Positions 12,650 through 26,600 of a stretch of DNA of 64,000 bases are shown here, piece after piece. Position numbers and translations under genes: made by a program. Source of the stretch: Litomosoides sigmodontis (Eukaryota > Nematoda > Chromadorea > Rhabditida > Onchocercidae); the NCBI GenBank assembly GCA_963070105.1, contig OY718804.1:7857817-7921816 (forward strand), written 5' to 3'. The stretch's first letter is position 1. Each line of letters opens with the position of its first letter. The notes below the pieces were generated by a model. It searched no databases and had not been told where the DNA came from. It was given only the letters and a program-made list of their open reading frames with translations.

Positions 12650-14680
12650 TTCTATAACGACTCTTAATCAGGCAGATACCGAAGTGACACATCCATCTGA
12701 TTTGACGCATCCACCGCGATGTAAAAAAAAAAAAAATATCTGCAGGAATGGATGACAACCTTTGGAAGTTTCAGAAACTTTAGATCCCCAAGAGTCTACA
12801 CCCCCTGGTGTCTGCTTCAAGAGCATTTCAAGTAAAACGCATATTACAACAATGTAATCGCACATTGAAACTATGATGCGAATACAGATTGACTCATTAA
12901 CCACAGCATCCCCAAAGTTAAGTTTAATTCGATATTAAATACAACTGTAATCCTTACTTCTACATTTAATAATTTTCCTCATAACAACGGTTACGTACAA
13001 AACCCTTTACGATTACTTCATCTTATTGCGGAAGCCAAAACGCGAAAGTTTCACAAAACCCATTTTAATAGAAATTACGTAAGCTTTCATATCCGGAACA
13101 AAATGAAATACGTGCGCTTAGAACACGATCAATTGATGATAACATGCTGTTTTCGGATTTTTTTATCTATACAATCATATTTTCATACAGATGGTTTTTT
13201 TAATAAAACGAATGCGAAACATTAGTAAAATTATAATACATGCGTTCATCATGGAATAACTCATTTAACTTCTTCAACTTTTCGAGTTAGCTCGTCGCAA
13301 TTTGTATAAAATCTAAAATGTAAAATGTTCGCAATGTTATTCTGTTGACTCTAGTTGTCGCTAACGTCAAAAAGCCAATCTTTCCAAACTTTTGGACAAA
13401 ACAGTGCTGATATCAAAATCGAAAGAACTACAGTTCGCACTCCAAAGTTTTTTGAAAATTTAACCCCCACTTCCACAATTTCATTATGAAATTGAATCAG
13501 CATCGGCAAGAATCACGATAAAGTAGGCAGATCAATAATTTAATCCAACATAATTATCAAGAGAAATTATAGAGGACCTTAACATAAGCACTGAAAGTGG
13601 ATAAATGACCATAAAGGATAAATTTAACAGTCTTGCAAAACACTACGCATTCTTCAATTTTTATGATACCCTTTCTACTGCTTATTGTAATTCTGTTATT
13701 TCAAACATAACGCGAAATTTCATCTTCTCGCTTTTTTGCTCATATTCAGAAAACATGCAGACTCATTAGATTACACTACGTAGGATTCCTATAATCTCGT
13801 AATGGCGTTAAGGTCAAAAATATAGTACTGTGTTTTCACAAATAGCGATGGGCAAAATACCCAACAATGGTACTTCCTACAATAATACATTCTAGGGAGA
13901 TGATTACTGTACCATATAAATTTCCAGTAAATTCCCCGTCAATCAATCAAATCTGCAAAATATTCCGATCTCTCAAAATATGAAAAATGGATTACTATAG
14001 CATGATAAAGAAGACTATGAAATACAAAAGAAATATAGAACTGGAAGGAGGATGGACAAATAGAAATTACATAAATATGACCTAGCGAATCTGTCAGCAG
14101 CTATATCAAGTCCTAAACGCTTTACATATGTGTTGGATGGTTGTCTTGCTACTCCTAAGTACCAATAAGGGTGGTATAGCAAGTTATAAATCCCCTAACC
14201 CATGTATTCATACAACTAATTACTTGATTCACTTCCAGTAGATTTCTCTCTCTCCTTTCTTAGTGAAGATTTTTTGATATTTAGTTCCTCCCCGAATTAT
14301 TTAGTTAAAGGTAGGCTTACTAATCACGGAATATTTACAAAAATTCTATGAAATGAAAGAGCTTTAATCACGTTGTGTATGTGCGAAACTGATCTAGAGG
14401 TAGCAAACTACATCCAGCACTGAAGAAAAAAGGAAAATGAGTTTTAAATATTTTTTGAAAGCTTTTATATGACGCCCAAATATCGTAAACAAGATTTATG
14501 GTACCTCAAAGGCAATTTTCTGATTAAAACAATTTCAGAAATATCTAAAAATCATAAAGCCTGAATCAAAGCATACCCCATCTATATTCTTTTTGTTTAC
14601 TGCAAAAAAAATCACTAGTGCAACCTGAGGAGCTTTTTAGTGTGTGGCAGCAAAAATAATGATCAATCAATTGACAATTA
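12650..14680. other. Intergenic stretch between TTC7 and SET1
   Basis: The stretch is AT-rich and about 2.0 kb long, upstream of TTC7 and downstream of the SET1 stop. It should contain the TTC7 promoter and the SET1 3' UTR. A short homopurine/adenine run sits at about 12723-12736. I see no coding exon, structured RNA or transposon in it. Confidence 0.5.
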
Positions 14681-17600
14681 CTAATTCAAAGATCCCCGAC
14701 ATCCTGGTGCACCGCATAAACAATCAATTTTGTCTTCTTCAATAGGGAACTTATAATCGTATGTTATTTCATCGCCTTTATTGATTGCCAGTTTGCTATA
14801 AATAACGATGCGCTTTTCGCCATCTACTACAACAATTTTAGCATAACAGTTTGGTTGGCATGAATGATTTATGAACCGTGCCAAATTTCCCATTTGTGTA
14901 GCATCGATAACCTGCAAAATCAGCAAAAAAGTCAAGTTGGACAATAAGTACATCCAATAGGATCTGCTCCCGCTTTAATCAGAATGGATCACAAATAGTA
15001 CTACTATTCCCGATATTAAAAACAATATAGATGATACGAAAACAACGAAAGTGTAAAATGCATGAAATGATTAACTGCTTTGTCCATACCATGATCACAC
15101 CACACTACAGTTTCATATTACAGCACTCAATGCTTAAAAACAGAAAAGTTTTGTAGAAAATGAAAATCAATTTTTAAGGCGATCAGCTTACATTATCAGA
15201 ATCAATACGAAACAAATAGCTTGAACCCATGCCACGTCTCTCATAACGCTTTTCACGTTCATCCGCTACTGTTGGTCGTATTTTTTGTCCTATATACTCA
15301 ACAATCATTTCATCTGGAGCAATTGCTTCCAATGCATACAAACCCCAGCCGTGGATACGAGATCGAGCAAACTTGATTAATTTCTTGCGAAACTAAAAAA
15401 AATTTTTAAAACCAAAAATGAAGAAAAAATAAGGGTTTCAGTAGAGCAGAACAATTGGAAAATCATATCACTTTTGTGTGTTGCAGAATACTTCAATTCA
15501 GAATTCTGCAATATCACTGTTCACTTCAAATAACAGTATAGGGTAGGGTCCTATTGCTTTAATCCTAATTATATCTAAAAATCTAAACAAGATAATTTCT
15601 CCCAACTATCCTGTCCATTTTTATCAACTGCACACTGTTCATCAAACTGGTTTATGAAGCTATGGCATTTAATACTAGCTCTTTCGTTCGATAAATACAG
15701 ACCAATGTAATCATAATTCTCAAAACAGGAACAATCTCATAAACAATGCGCTCGAAAAATTTTTTGAAATAGAATTCAAGTAATTCACTTTTAGCTGATT
15801 AACTTTGAAAATATCCGACGAAGTGTCACCCATTGATGTCAATAAACGTCGATTCATGCTTCGTGCTTCTCGTGTAGATTGTATCAAATACCGAGCTTTT
15901 TCATCATCCTGTAAATACAAATATAAGCAATTTTAATTTCGTTATGAAATTTTGGAATGCTAAACCATAAAATACAACAACATAAAATACGCAAAACTTT
16001 CACTGCCTTTTTATGAAAAAACAGATGTTGCTTCTAAATGACGGTGCCTTAATAATTTTTCATTAAAACACTTATGAAACATAAGAAGGTAAAATATTGA
16101 GCAAAAGATACCAGTTCTGAATTTATCCAACCACCAGCAATTAATTTGCATGTGCTTTGTCTTCCAGTTATTTATTTACTTAGATAATCCTTTCGTTAAA
16201 CTACAGCAACACGTACTTATTAAATATGATATTAAACAACAAACTTTTTCACTTATTTCCGTTAAAAAAACATCTGGTCGTCGTAAGACACCTTTCTTTT
16301 CCTTGTGGGATAATTTATAATAGCCTTCTGTACGAGCACATCCGGATGAGTGAGGCACCACACCCTCCAACTGCAGTAAAAATACAATTAATGCACGGAT
16401 TTCATTCTTGTATTATAATGAAATTTTGTGACCTTCTAACTACTATCCAAATATTTCGTAAAGAATGCGAGAACTTACCTCAGGATCATCATAATAGTAA
16501 ATATTTTTTCCAATTTTCTTCGGTTTATCCTACAAAAGCAATGTTTAGTAAAAAACCATTATGAAATCATTGTTCTAATTAAATCAATTTTTAATAGTTG
16601 ATGGCAAAATAGCAAATTTAATTTGATTTCCTTCCAATATATCTAGTAATTTCTAACCAACACATGGATTTCTGGTATTTTTCTCGGTGGCACCCAGTAC
16701 AACTTCCTATTCCACGTTGCTGTTCCATCATTTTGCATTTCATGGAATGCTTTTTCCAAGAATGTCAAATCCTCTGCATCCAAACCTTCCTTGAAAGTGA
16801 GATGTCTTGAACTCATGTTAAAGAATAAAAAATAAAACATCTGCATTGAAATATTTTTATCTAATTATAATGTTTTTCCTTCCTTGCAAAATTCCAAAGA
16901 AAGAAAATTAAACACCAAAAAACCAACTTTCCCAAACTTCCAGAAAACCATTTTTTCTTCCTCAGCAGTTCGTTTCTCCCATTGCTTTGCAGGTTTCCAA
17001 CTGGTTTCCCACGCAAGCTGTTCCACGTCAACAGGCGGTGGAAGTAGTGAAGCAAGCTCATTCCGATAGCATCGTTTCTTTATCCTTGCTACAATTTTAA
17101 AAACAAATGTCATTAAAATGATTCCTAAAAGCTAGCTCATTTTTAAACTCTAGCTCTCTAAAACATTTCTAAAAAAATGCAAGCTGGAACTGCTTGTCTG
17201 AAAGACCTCAGATTTTACCCAGCCTCGTTTGATTCATTTGAATCAAGGAAGGGCTTGAGGATGAATGACGACTACTTATCACCATCTTATTTCCATACCA
17301 GTTTTGTCTTGCGCGTGCTGTAGCAGTTTATCGTCTGGTTTTTCTGAAGACATTGTTTCGCTATCACTACATACTGAAACACTTTCCTCGAGTTCTTTTT
17401 TCAGTTGTTCCGATAATTCCATTGGAAGATAGCAGTGATCGTTGAAATATCCCTCTATATTTGCAACACCGAGCACCTTAATAAGATGTTCAATTGAAAC
17501 AATCCAACCATTTTAAGTTCAAGATTAGACAGTGGCATTGTATGCAGAGATTATTAACAGATTACTTATGTAAGCGAAGTAGCATGAAATTGTTTTAAAA

Positions 17601-20600
17601 CAACTAATGCCAGGCATGCCTCCAGTATGGCCAAAAATGGGGGTATACAGTAACAACACTGAGATGTTTTCACATATCGCATGCAAAAGTGAAGAGGCAA
17701 TTTTTAAAAAATATTCTTTTCATCAATTTAATACAAAAAAACTGCTGCAAAGTTTTTACCTTTTCATGTCTTGCTTGCAGTTCTTCGGTAACTCCAGCTT
17801 GTTCTATCAAGTGAGATGGTGTTGTGCAACTGCTACAATTTATTTATTAATAAATAAAATACTGCTTTGCTTTAAGGAATGTATTCCGCAACTCAGTTGT
17901 TTCGAAATATAAAGTACGAATTTATAGAAAAAACTGTTTAACATTTCATAATGCGAATTTACAAAAAAAAATTAGTGAGAAATACAAACCTTAAATCTGT
18001 CCTGCCGCACCGAGTTTTTCCTTCAATTTCAGTTTTAATCAATAACATTGCCTTTTCCCCAATTCCTTGAAGATTAAAAATAAATGTTTTGCAAAGCAAA
18101 TTTGATGGTAATGCAACAATTTTTGTGTGCTAACTTCAAACAAACATGTTTCCTCAAATAAATACACATACGACCTTAACAGACACCGCGGTTATATACA
18201 TTCAAATCTCTGGGAAAAATTACTTTTGATGAAGGGGAAAAGGACTCAAAAAAGGCCTCCCTTAAATGGCGAAATATATCTTTTTAAAATCAAATGCCAT
18301 ATAAAAAGTTTTAGTTCGCGTACGAAGCAAATTAAAAAAATTAATCATTTTACTAGGAAACATTTCGCTAACCAGAACGTGCAGATAACTTATTTGCTTG
18401 AATTCCGCTAAAATCCTTTTTGGCATGCTCTTGTTCTTCCAGTTCTTCATCCTCCTCCTCTTCTTCTTCATCCTCGTCCACTTCATCCTCTTCATCTTCT
18501 TCGCTTGCTGATCCACGATTTGAAATGAAAGTTTCAGAATCAGAATGCCTTCTTGAAAATGTCCGACTCGACCGACTTATAGAGTATGCAGAACCACTTT
18601 CACTCGTACTTCTAAAAACAATTCAACAGTTGCAGCTCTGATTACAAATTGTGAACATGAAATAAATTCAACTGAAATCCAAAATCAAGAAGCGGAACAT
18701 AAAAATTTTACCATGTTTGCACAAAAATTTGCAAAAATTCTTCTAATGAACGTTAATGACAGCGCTTAAAAAACTGGAACATTTCACTTCAAAGAATCTT
18801 CATTTTAGTTAGTTTCATCAAATCCGACTTATAATCTTAACTTTTATCTCTTCAAATGCTGAAATAGACTTCACACTTACTTTGCATACATAAATTTGAT
18901 ATTTCCACACAACACCTAACAAGCAATTAATACCGTTCATTTTCGCTTTTAGTATCTTCATCATCTGAAGTTGTTTCTTCAGTGCTCTCACTTCTGCGAT
19001 TTTGACTCTCACTTCTTTCACAACTTCGACTGGATTCTGGAGTCCTGTCACTTCTCGTATATGAATAGGTAAGACAAGAGGATCTGCAGCTACTACTTCT
19101 GGACCGTTGTTTCCGTTTTGGTGATAGGCGTACTTGCTTCTGAAAGTGTGCGCTTTCAAAATTAGAATAATCTGCAAGTATGAAATAGGAAAAATTACCA
19201 TAAAATTAAAATAAAAACCTATCCTAGAAGAAATTTAGTTCTGAATTTAAAAAACGATTGATAAAGAATGAAAAATATAGAAATTCCATCTTCGTAACAT
19301 CATAACCTCAATAAAGGTGGAAACAACAAACCTTTTTAAAGCTAGGCATATTCCGCGCAATGCCCAAGCCCTTGAAAAATAATCCAGTACCTAACAACGA
19401 GGCCGTGTCAGGACCAAATGCTGCCGATATTTCAGCTCTCGTTTGTTCAGTCACTTGGCGGACTACTTCGTTCAGCGAGTCTTTTGAACTGGAAAAGCTA
19501 AACTTAATAAAACAGAAGCATTACCTGCGAGAGTTCGGAATTACAAATACATTAATTTAATGACCAGTAAATTATTTTACTGAGCCAAGTAGTTGCATCA
19601 TAACTCTACCTCACTGTTTTCTTAACAGAAGGAACGTTAGTTTTATCAATTGTTAGCGTTGGATCATCGATAGCATCGTCTTTTGCCTCATTGTGCATAG
19701 AATCATCATCACGCTCCTGAAAAAAGGTAAAAAATTGATAAAATCTATACTGATTTAAATTGATATATCTATATTTGATTAATATACTGATAAAATAGAA
19801 AATGGTACTGAATTAAGAATGCACTGTAAGAGTTCGCTGCGAATTACAAAGTTCAAGTGGACTAGGTAACTTATTATATGTCCTCTTCATAAATAGGAAT
19901 TGTTAACTTGCTTAGTCATTAAAAAAGTATTTGAACAAGTACCACAACTTTAACCCTTTCATTCCATCCTTGTTCCAATTTTTCAAATGCAATGCTTTCA
20001 ATTTTGCGCATTAAATCCTTTAGCAAGACACTTTTCAGGTCTTCACGAACCGCCACATAAACTGCATGTACATAATTTTCACGAGCTTTCTGAAGAAAAT
20101 GAGTTCATATTAAGGCTGAAAAAAAGCTGAGATGTAAAAAACAGGAAAAAGGAAAATAACACTGCGATTCCCACCTTTCTTTCAATAATTTGTTCCTCCG
20201 AGTCCTTTTGTTCTTCACTCTCTTTTGATCTACCTCTGACTTCTACTTCGTGATCAATCAATTCATTCTGTCTTCCGGTTTTATCCAAATAGAGAGTTGC
20301 TTCCTTAACCTTAATGGTATTAGCTTCCGTAGGAGAGAATGTGCTGATCTGTAAAAGACAAAATCACAAAGTAAATCATAAAATTTTGTTTAAACAAAAC
20401 AGCAAAAGAGTCGTTAACTAAATCGCAAGTTGCTTAATACCCACCTTTGGTCTACACGAGAAAACGCAAGGAAGTTTTCCTTGTTATAAAAAACGAATCA
20501 ATTACCTCAAAAGGAATTGAATCTGAAGTAGCATCACAATATGTCGAATTTTCTGTCGCGTATGGTTGTGAGTTTGCCCAAGACTTGCTGAAAGATCAGG

Positions 20601-23600
20601 GACGAATTATTTAATAAAAAGAAACATTTTAAAAAAACACTAAAAATTCGAACCAAACTTTGAAATCGTTTCAGAAAAAAAGAACTAAAATGAATGAAAA
20701 TATACTCGAAAAAACGAAAAGATACTGAGAGTCGTAATTATTCAAGTACCAATTCAACAAAAAAAAATAGAAAACACAGTTGAAAAGAAAATTATTTTTC
20801 ACTGTTACAATTTTTTTTTTAATTTTATCCAGAACTTACGTGGCAGGTGAATGTTTCGTAGTAACAACCTTTCTGCTATGCACGGAAACAGCTTCAGGTG
20901 AAGGAATCTCCTTAAGCTCCACAGCATTAGATGCTGCATTTGATAGTAAAAAAGGAGTATCAAAGCCTAAAAATAACTAGTACTCTATTAGTCAAGTGAG
21001 AAAAGGAAAGAATGTGGAATGGCAAATTTGTGACATTACACATAAATGCAATTGCAGAATTTACTCGTACAATACAACCACACAAAGACTGAAGGTGAGC
21101 TGGATGCGTCTAATTGTATCGTAAGCTTATTTGAGCACCAATGCATTTCGTACCTTTACATTAGTACAATATATATATTGTACTTAATAAGTGAGGATGT
21201 CCTCCTGTCCTAATAAAATCATCATCGTCATCGCTCCCGTACTCTTTTTCTTTTTTTATTTCATAATTCTCAAGCACCTTTATTTGGGAGAATAAAGAGT
21301 TAAATTCAGTTTTGAAGTAAACTAAATTCATTTTGTAAATCACTAATAAGACTGATAAATTTGAAAGTAAGAGAGCATACACTTAATCAAATGCTGGTGG
21401 TTAATAAAACAAATAATTCAACAATTCTTCACACGATATTAATGAAATAGCAAAACAACTACCACACATTCACCTGAAATAGATGGAATTGAAGTACCAC
21501 ATGCATCGTTTGATAGCTCTTCTTCGTGTGTCTCTATAATCTGGAAATCCAAAAATGACGATATATTGCATAAAAATATATACTGAGATTGCATAAAAAT
21601 ATATAGCTCATACTGACATTGCGTAAAAATATATTACAACTCTCCATAACATTTTTTTTTGTAAGTGTAGAAAACGGATCGCTTTCCTTCTTCATGTCCT
21701 AGCAGTCCCGTTTGAAGCGTAAGTGTCACTCAAATGCTCACCTCAATGATCCTAAATCTAGTCAATGATTCTAAAATCGGAACTGTTCTAGAAAAGTTAA
21801 AGCAATCCGATTTGTAGTGCCAGTGAAAAAAGATCCACCTACCCCCACTTATGAAGTGTGATTTTTCACAAATTTTCTATACTAATGTTATTTTCTTTTA
21901 TTTTTAAATTCTCCGTCTTCTATTTTTTCCCCTCCCATTTTAATTTGATTACCCGAATTCTTTAATTCTACTTTGAACTACGTTAAAAAAAACTTCGATC
22001 AAACCTACTGGAGGTTGTATTGAGGTGGACCGAAATAGATTTTCGAGCCGTCGCTCAAACGATGGTCGCGAGCTTTCTGCTGGTGGAGTAGATTGCATAA
22101 CGCATGGAAGTGGAGAATCACCCGAAAGCTTTTCCGGTGAAGTTATTAAGCCAGTATTTGGTAGTGATTGAGCTGAGTCATTCTCTGAAAAATCTTACCT
22201 GCTGAATAATTTACTTCATGCAATACTTGTATATTAAGATTCCGATTATAGTCATGCGTTTCTTTAAAATCGCCCAGTCACAAGGACACTCCATCAAACT
22301 AACTTGTTAAGCTGAGCGGTGCTATTAGCTGATGTGCGGTACTACTTGTTCCAGTTTCTTCACCATGTGATTCTTCACTGCTTGCAGTCACCGCTTCAAC
22401 CATATCCTACATGAAATTTGATTGATAAGCTATTAGAGACAGAACTGTAATTTGATGAGTGTCTTGACATTTGCATTAAATTTCTGGTATTCCAATACCT
22501 GTTTATATCGTCATTTAAACAATGCTAAGTTTTAGTTTCAAATGTTTATTTTTAGGCCACAAGTGGACATGTTTTAATTTATTAAAAAACTAAATTTTTT
22601 TACATGTATATAATTATGATTACACGATACTTTACGACATAAAAACAAATCGATATATTTACCATTTTTGAACTTTTCGGTGAGTGAAGGATTGAAAGAC
22701 GTCCTTGTATTCTAAAAAATAGATATATAAATTTCAAACAAGTTATTCCTTTTATGGAACAACTGCCAGCCTAATAAACGAATATGCTAAACGATGACCA
22801 TCATCGGACAAAAACACCACAAAAGGAATATTCCTGCCTTGTTTGTTACAATAAATCTCGGAATTATATTAAAGGCTATGAAATTTTCATGAGAACCACA
22901 CCACATTTGAAAAACGTACTTTTTGCAAATTTTGAAGCAGGTCGGTTCATCACATTCTGTTTCTGATTCAATACTTGAAGAAGATGAAGACCATCTATGG
23001 CCCTTTTCATTTCCACGTACGTTGGAACTTTCTAAGTCTTTATAATCTTTGTGGTCACTATAATGAAATAATCTTACTTTGTAATACAAAATAATTTTAG
23101 CAAATTTTGTCACTTTCATTTCAACGTTCACAATTCTCTTTTAATTATAGCAAACCCAAAGAAAAAACATCAGTGAAATATTCCTATTCTATCCTGAAAC
23201 ATATAGAGGACTGTTTAACAAAGTTTACGAAATTTCATTTTTAACATACCAGCTACGTCTTTTTTCCATAATTCGCTTCTTTCGCCAATCTACATGTTTG
23301 AGTTGTTGCTGGCGACTTTGAATCATCTCTCCACTTTTTTTACCATTTTTTGCCTGAAACTGCTCAACGAACTTAAGTTCAAAGAAATCAAAGAACTCAA
23401 TATTGAAGATCCATTTTAAATTGTTCTCTGATTTCTCAAGTATTCAGAAGTACTAACTTCAAACATTAATGTGAAGTGAAAAGTACCGCTGGCTGCACTT
23501 TTAGCTCTTGCTGTTCTGCAGTAAGTTGATCGTCACTACTCACGCTTTCCAGATCTGGCAAATCAACATCTGGCTCATCTCGCATAGTAGTTTCTGGTTG

Positions 23601-26600
23601 TCGTTCTTTATATTTGCGTATGTGTTGATAACTTTCCACTTCTTCCACAAGTTCTGGTGATTGAAGCAAATTTGATTTAGTTTCATGTGAACACTTTCTT
23701 GTACTATCATTCTTCCGAATTACAATTTCCTAAAAAGAAAAACATGAAATATGAAAGAAGGTATGAAATGTCTGCTTGCAAGGAAGGTGTAATTTGAATG
23801 CCAGGTGACTTATACAAACTACTCACCTCCCTTCCTCTCTTAAGGTGATACCAAACAGGATTCAAATGAAGAAACAAATTTTACAAATTTTATGAATAGC
23901 CTGATGTATAGTTTACATGTTTAATAAGATTTCAAAGAACAGATAACTATATATACATATAAACCAAAGTGAAATGGAAAAAGAAATAAATTCGAAGAAA
24001 TACACCAATAGCTAAAACTTTCACTTACAAAGACATCCTAAGCTGTACTCTTATATGTTAGAATAAGTATAAAAATGCAACAAAAATATTATGCAAATTA
24101 ATATATTAATAGCTGGATTTTTATTTTGCAATCTAAAACAATTGAGCGGCTGATATGAATAGGACAAATTCCATTACCTTATAATAATCATTTGTTCCCC
24201 CTGCTGTTTGCTTCATGTAATATTTACGTGCCTGAAAAACACAACGAAAAATCATGCGAGTTACTATTGCATGTCGATTACTGAATATGCTACTACTTAC
24301 TTCCATAATTCCTTTTTTTCGGTGTCGATGCTTTCTTTTAATACTACTACTGTTGCTATCCACAGAACCTTCTTCGCTTAATTCACTTCTTTCGTTACTC
24401 TCCAGATTACTACTTCCAGAAGCGGAAGAATTCGAAATGGACTCACGAAGCCGTCTTCTTTTCCTAACTTTCATTTTTCCATTAGCTAAAAGAAAATGAA
24501 TAATTTTATTGGACAAAAAACTAGTAATTTTAACTCGAATATTTTTAATTTTGCTCTACAGATGCAAAAAAACCTGCTCTAACCAATGCATAACCTCTGA
24601 ATCACTTTTAACAAAAATAGAAATTTCCCTGAAATATCTCGGAAGATTAGCTGGGTTTTTGTTTCGAAAAATAAATTTCAACATGATAATTTTACCCGTT
24701 AAATTTACCGAAAAAGCAATGACGAAAATGCATTTATACTTAAATTAACCTGGAACAGTTCGCTTTTTCCTCTGTGTACTTGTAATAGTTTTTGGTTTTT
24801 GTCGTTCTTCGCTTTCCTGACATTAAAAACGTAAAAAGAGCTTAAGCTATTTAGAGGCTATCAACAACATTAAAATTAAGACAGTTCTGCAATGATTATG
24901 CAGTGTGCTTGCAGGAGGACGGGAGGAGAGAAGGAAGGGTCAAGAAGAAAGAATGAAAGGCCTTCTTTCCCTCCCGATATATAATTTGAAAAAAAAGAAA
25001 CTTTCGAAGGCGCTGGATCCATCGGAGCAACTTCCTCGCAAAATGAAGTACTTGGTACAGCCTGATATGTCGCAGAGACAAAATTTGATGTTGTTGGCAC
25101 TGAATTTGCCACAATAACTTGAGGTTGCGCTAGAGTCGGTGCAACAGTTTTTGTCCTTGGCCACGCATTAGCTGCTGAAAATTATGATCAAAGAAGTAAC
25201 TAAAAGGATGGAAATGCATTATCTAAAACTCCAAATTTTTAGTACTCTCGATAATATACTGGAAATAAATTGAAATATTTACAAACCACTTTTACTTGAT
25301 AAATAAGAGAATCTACCGGCCTTTAAATATTCGAGATTATCAAAAACGTCAAAGTAACCTGGAGTCCGTAGCGGTGGCGGCGGTACATTAGACCACGTAG
25401 GAAATGGCATTCGTGGGGGTATTGGTGGAAGAGGTGGAAGTGGTGAAAAAGCGCTGGCAGAAGGTGAAATTGACGGAAAATTCGAAGTGGGAGATATAGG
25501 ATTAGATGGCATTGAATGGTAGTATGTAAGTGGCATCTGAGGATGTTGATGAGACAAGAAATGATGGGAACAGAATGTCTGATGTGTTGTTTGTACTGTT
25601 GTTAACAGTGGGCACGAAGGACTTGTAATGGAAGGAGACGACGTAGATGGAGCAAAATGTCCCACTGTTGTGGGAACTATCGGATGTTCATTAGGTGGTA
25701 TTACGTTTTCGATGTTTACTGCTGTAACACAGATCTAGTTTTCAAATTTAATTTTTTTTGAAAAGTCAGGCGTATAATTTAAAATAGTTTTTATTATACA
25801 GATAATAAGGCACGGCTTTAACCACCTATTTTTCGTTTTTGCCATTTCAAAGAGACCAAAAAAAAATAAATATAATGCTGACTTATATCCAGTTTTTCAG
25901 AGTTGTATGTATTCTCAAACCAGCATACTATGGTAAGTGTGCAACTGCAAATAATCTCAACATACTACAATAAAATTTTGAATATTGGGTACAAAAAGTA
26001 CTTTTTGTCAACACAGCTTCAACCGACTGCTGATGTATTTGTTGACCTTTATCATGATGAACTGCCGCTTCACATTCTTCCGGCTCTTTTTTCGGTGGTG
26101 GTTCTGATGCTTTAACGTCAGTGGATTGCTGAGCATTGAAAGAAGTCGACGAACTTGTGATAATGCCTTTCTAAAATTTAAAATAATTATCTGGTCCTTT
26201 CACTCAGTTACACGTATTTAAGTTGTTACTAAGGTAATTAAATAAAATTCACGACACTTCTGCATTAAAACATAAACAGAGTGAAACAGTTTTTCGCGAT
26301 ATTATACACTATTTTTCGCGAGTAAAGTATTAAAGACTAGCGCATCTACCACACTAATGATAGGATTATCTGAGAAATTTTTGCAACATATCGGACACAT
26401 TAATTTTCCTATTTATCAAATAACTTAATTGAGTTAACTTGAGGTGCTAAGAAAATCCTGTTATTTCAAAAAAAAGTACCATAAAACTTACACATTCAGA
26501 TGTATTTGTAGAGCTAACTTTTCGAAATTCAGTTAGTCTGTTATAATCCAAGCGTGATAAGTAATGAGGTATTGGTGCTGCTTCCATTGCTCGCTCCTCA

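Noticed and set aside
18420..18641. Plus-strand open frame made of a long serine run
   Set aside because: It is the antisense shadow of the acidic SET1 exon; TCC/TCT/TCA on plus is GAA/GAG/GAT-type coding on minus.
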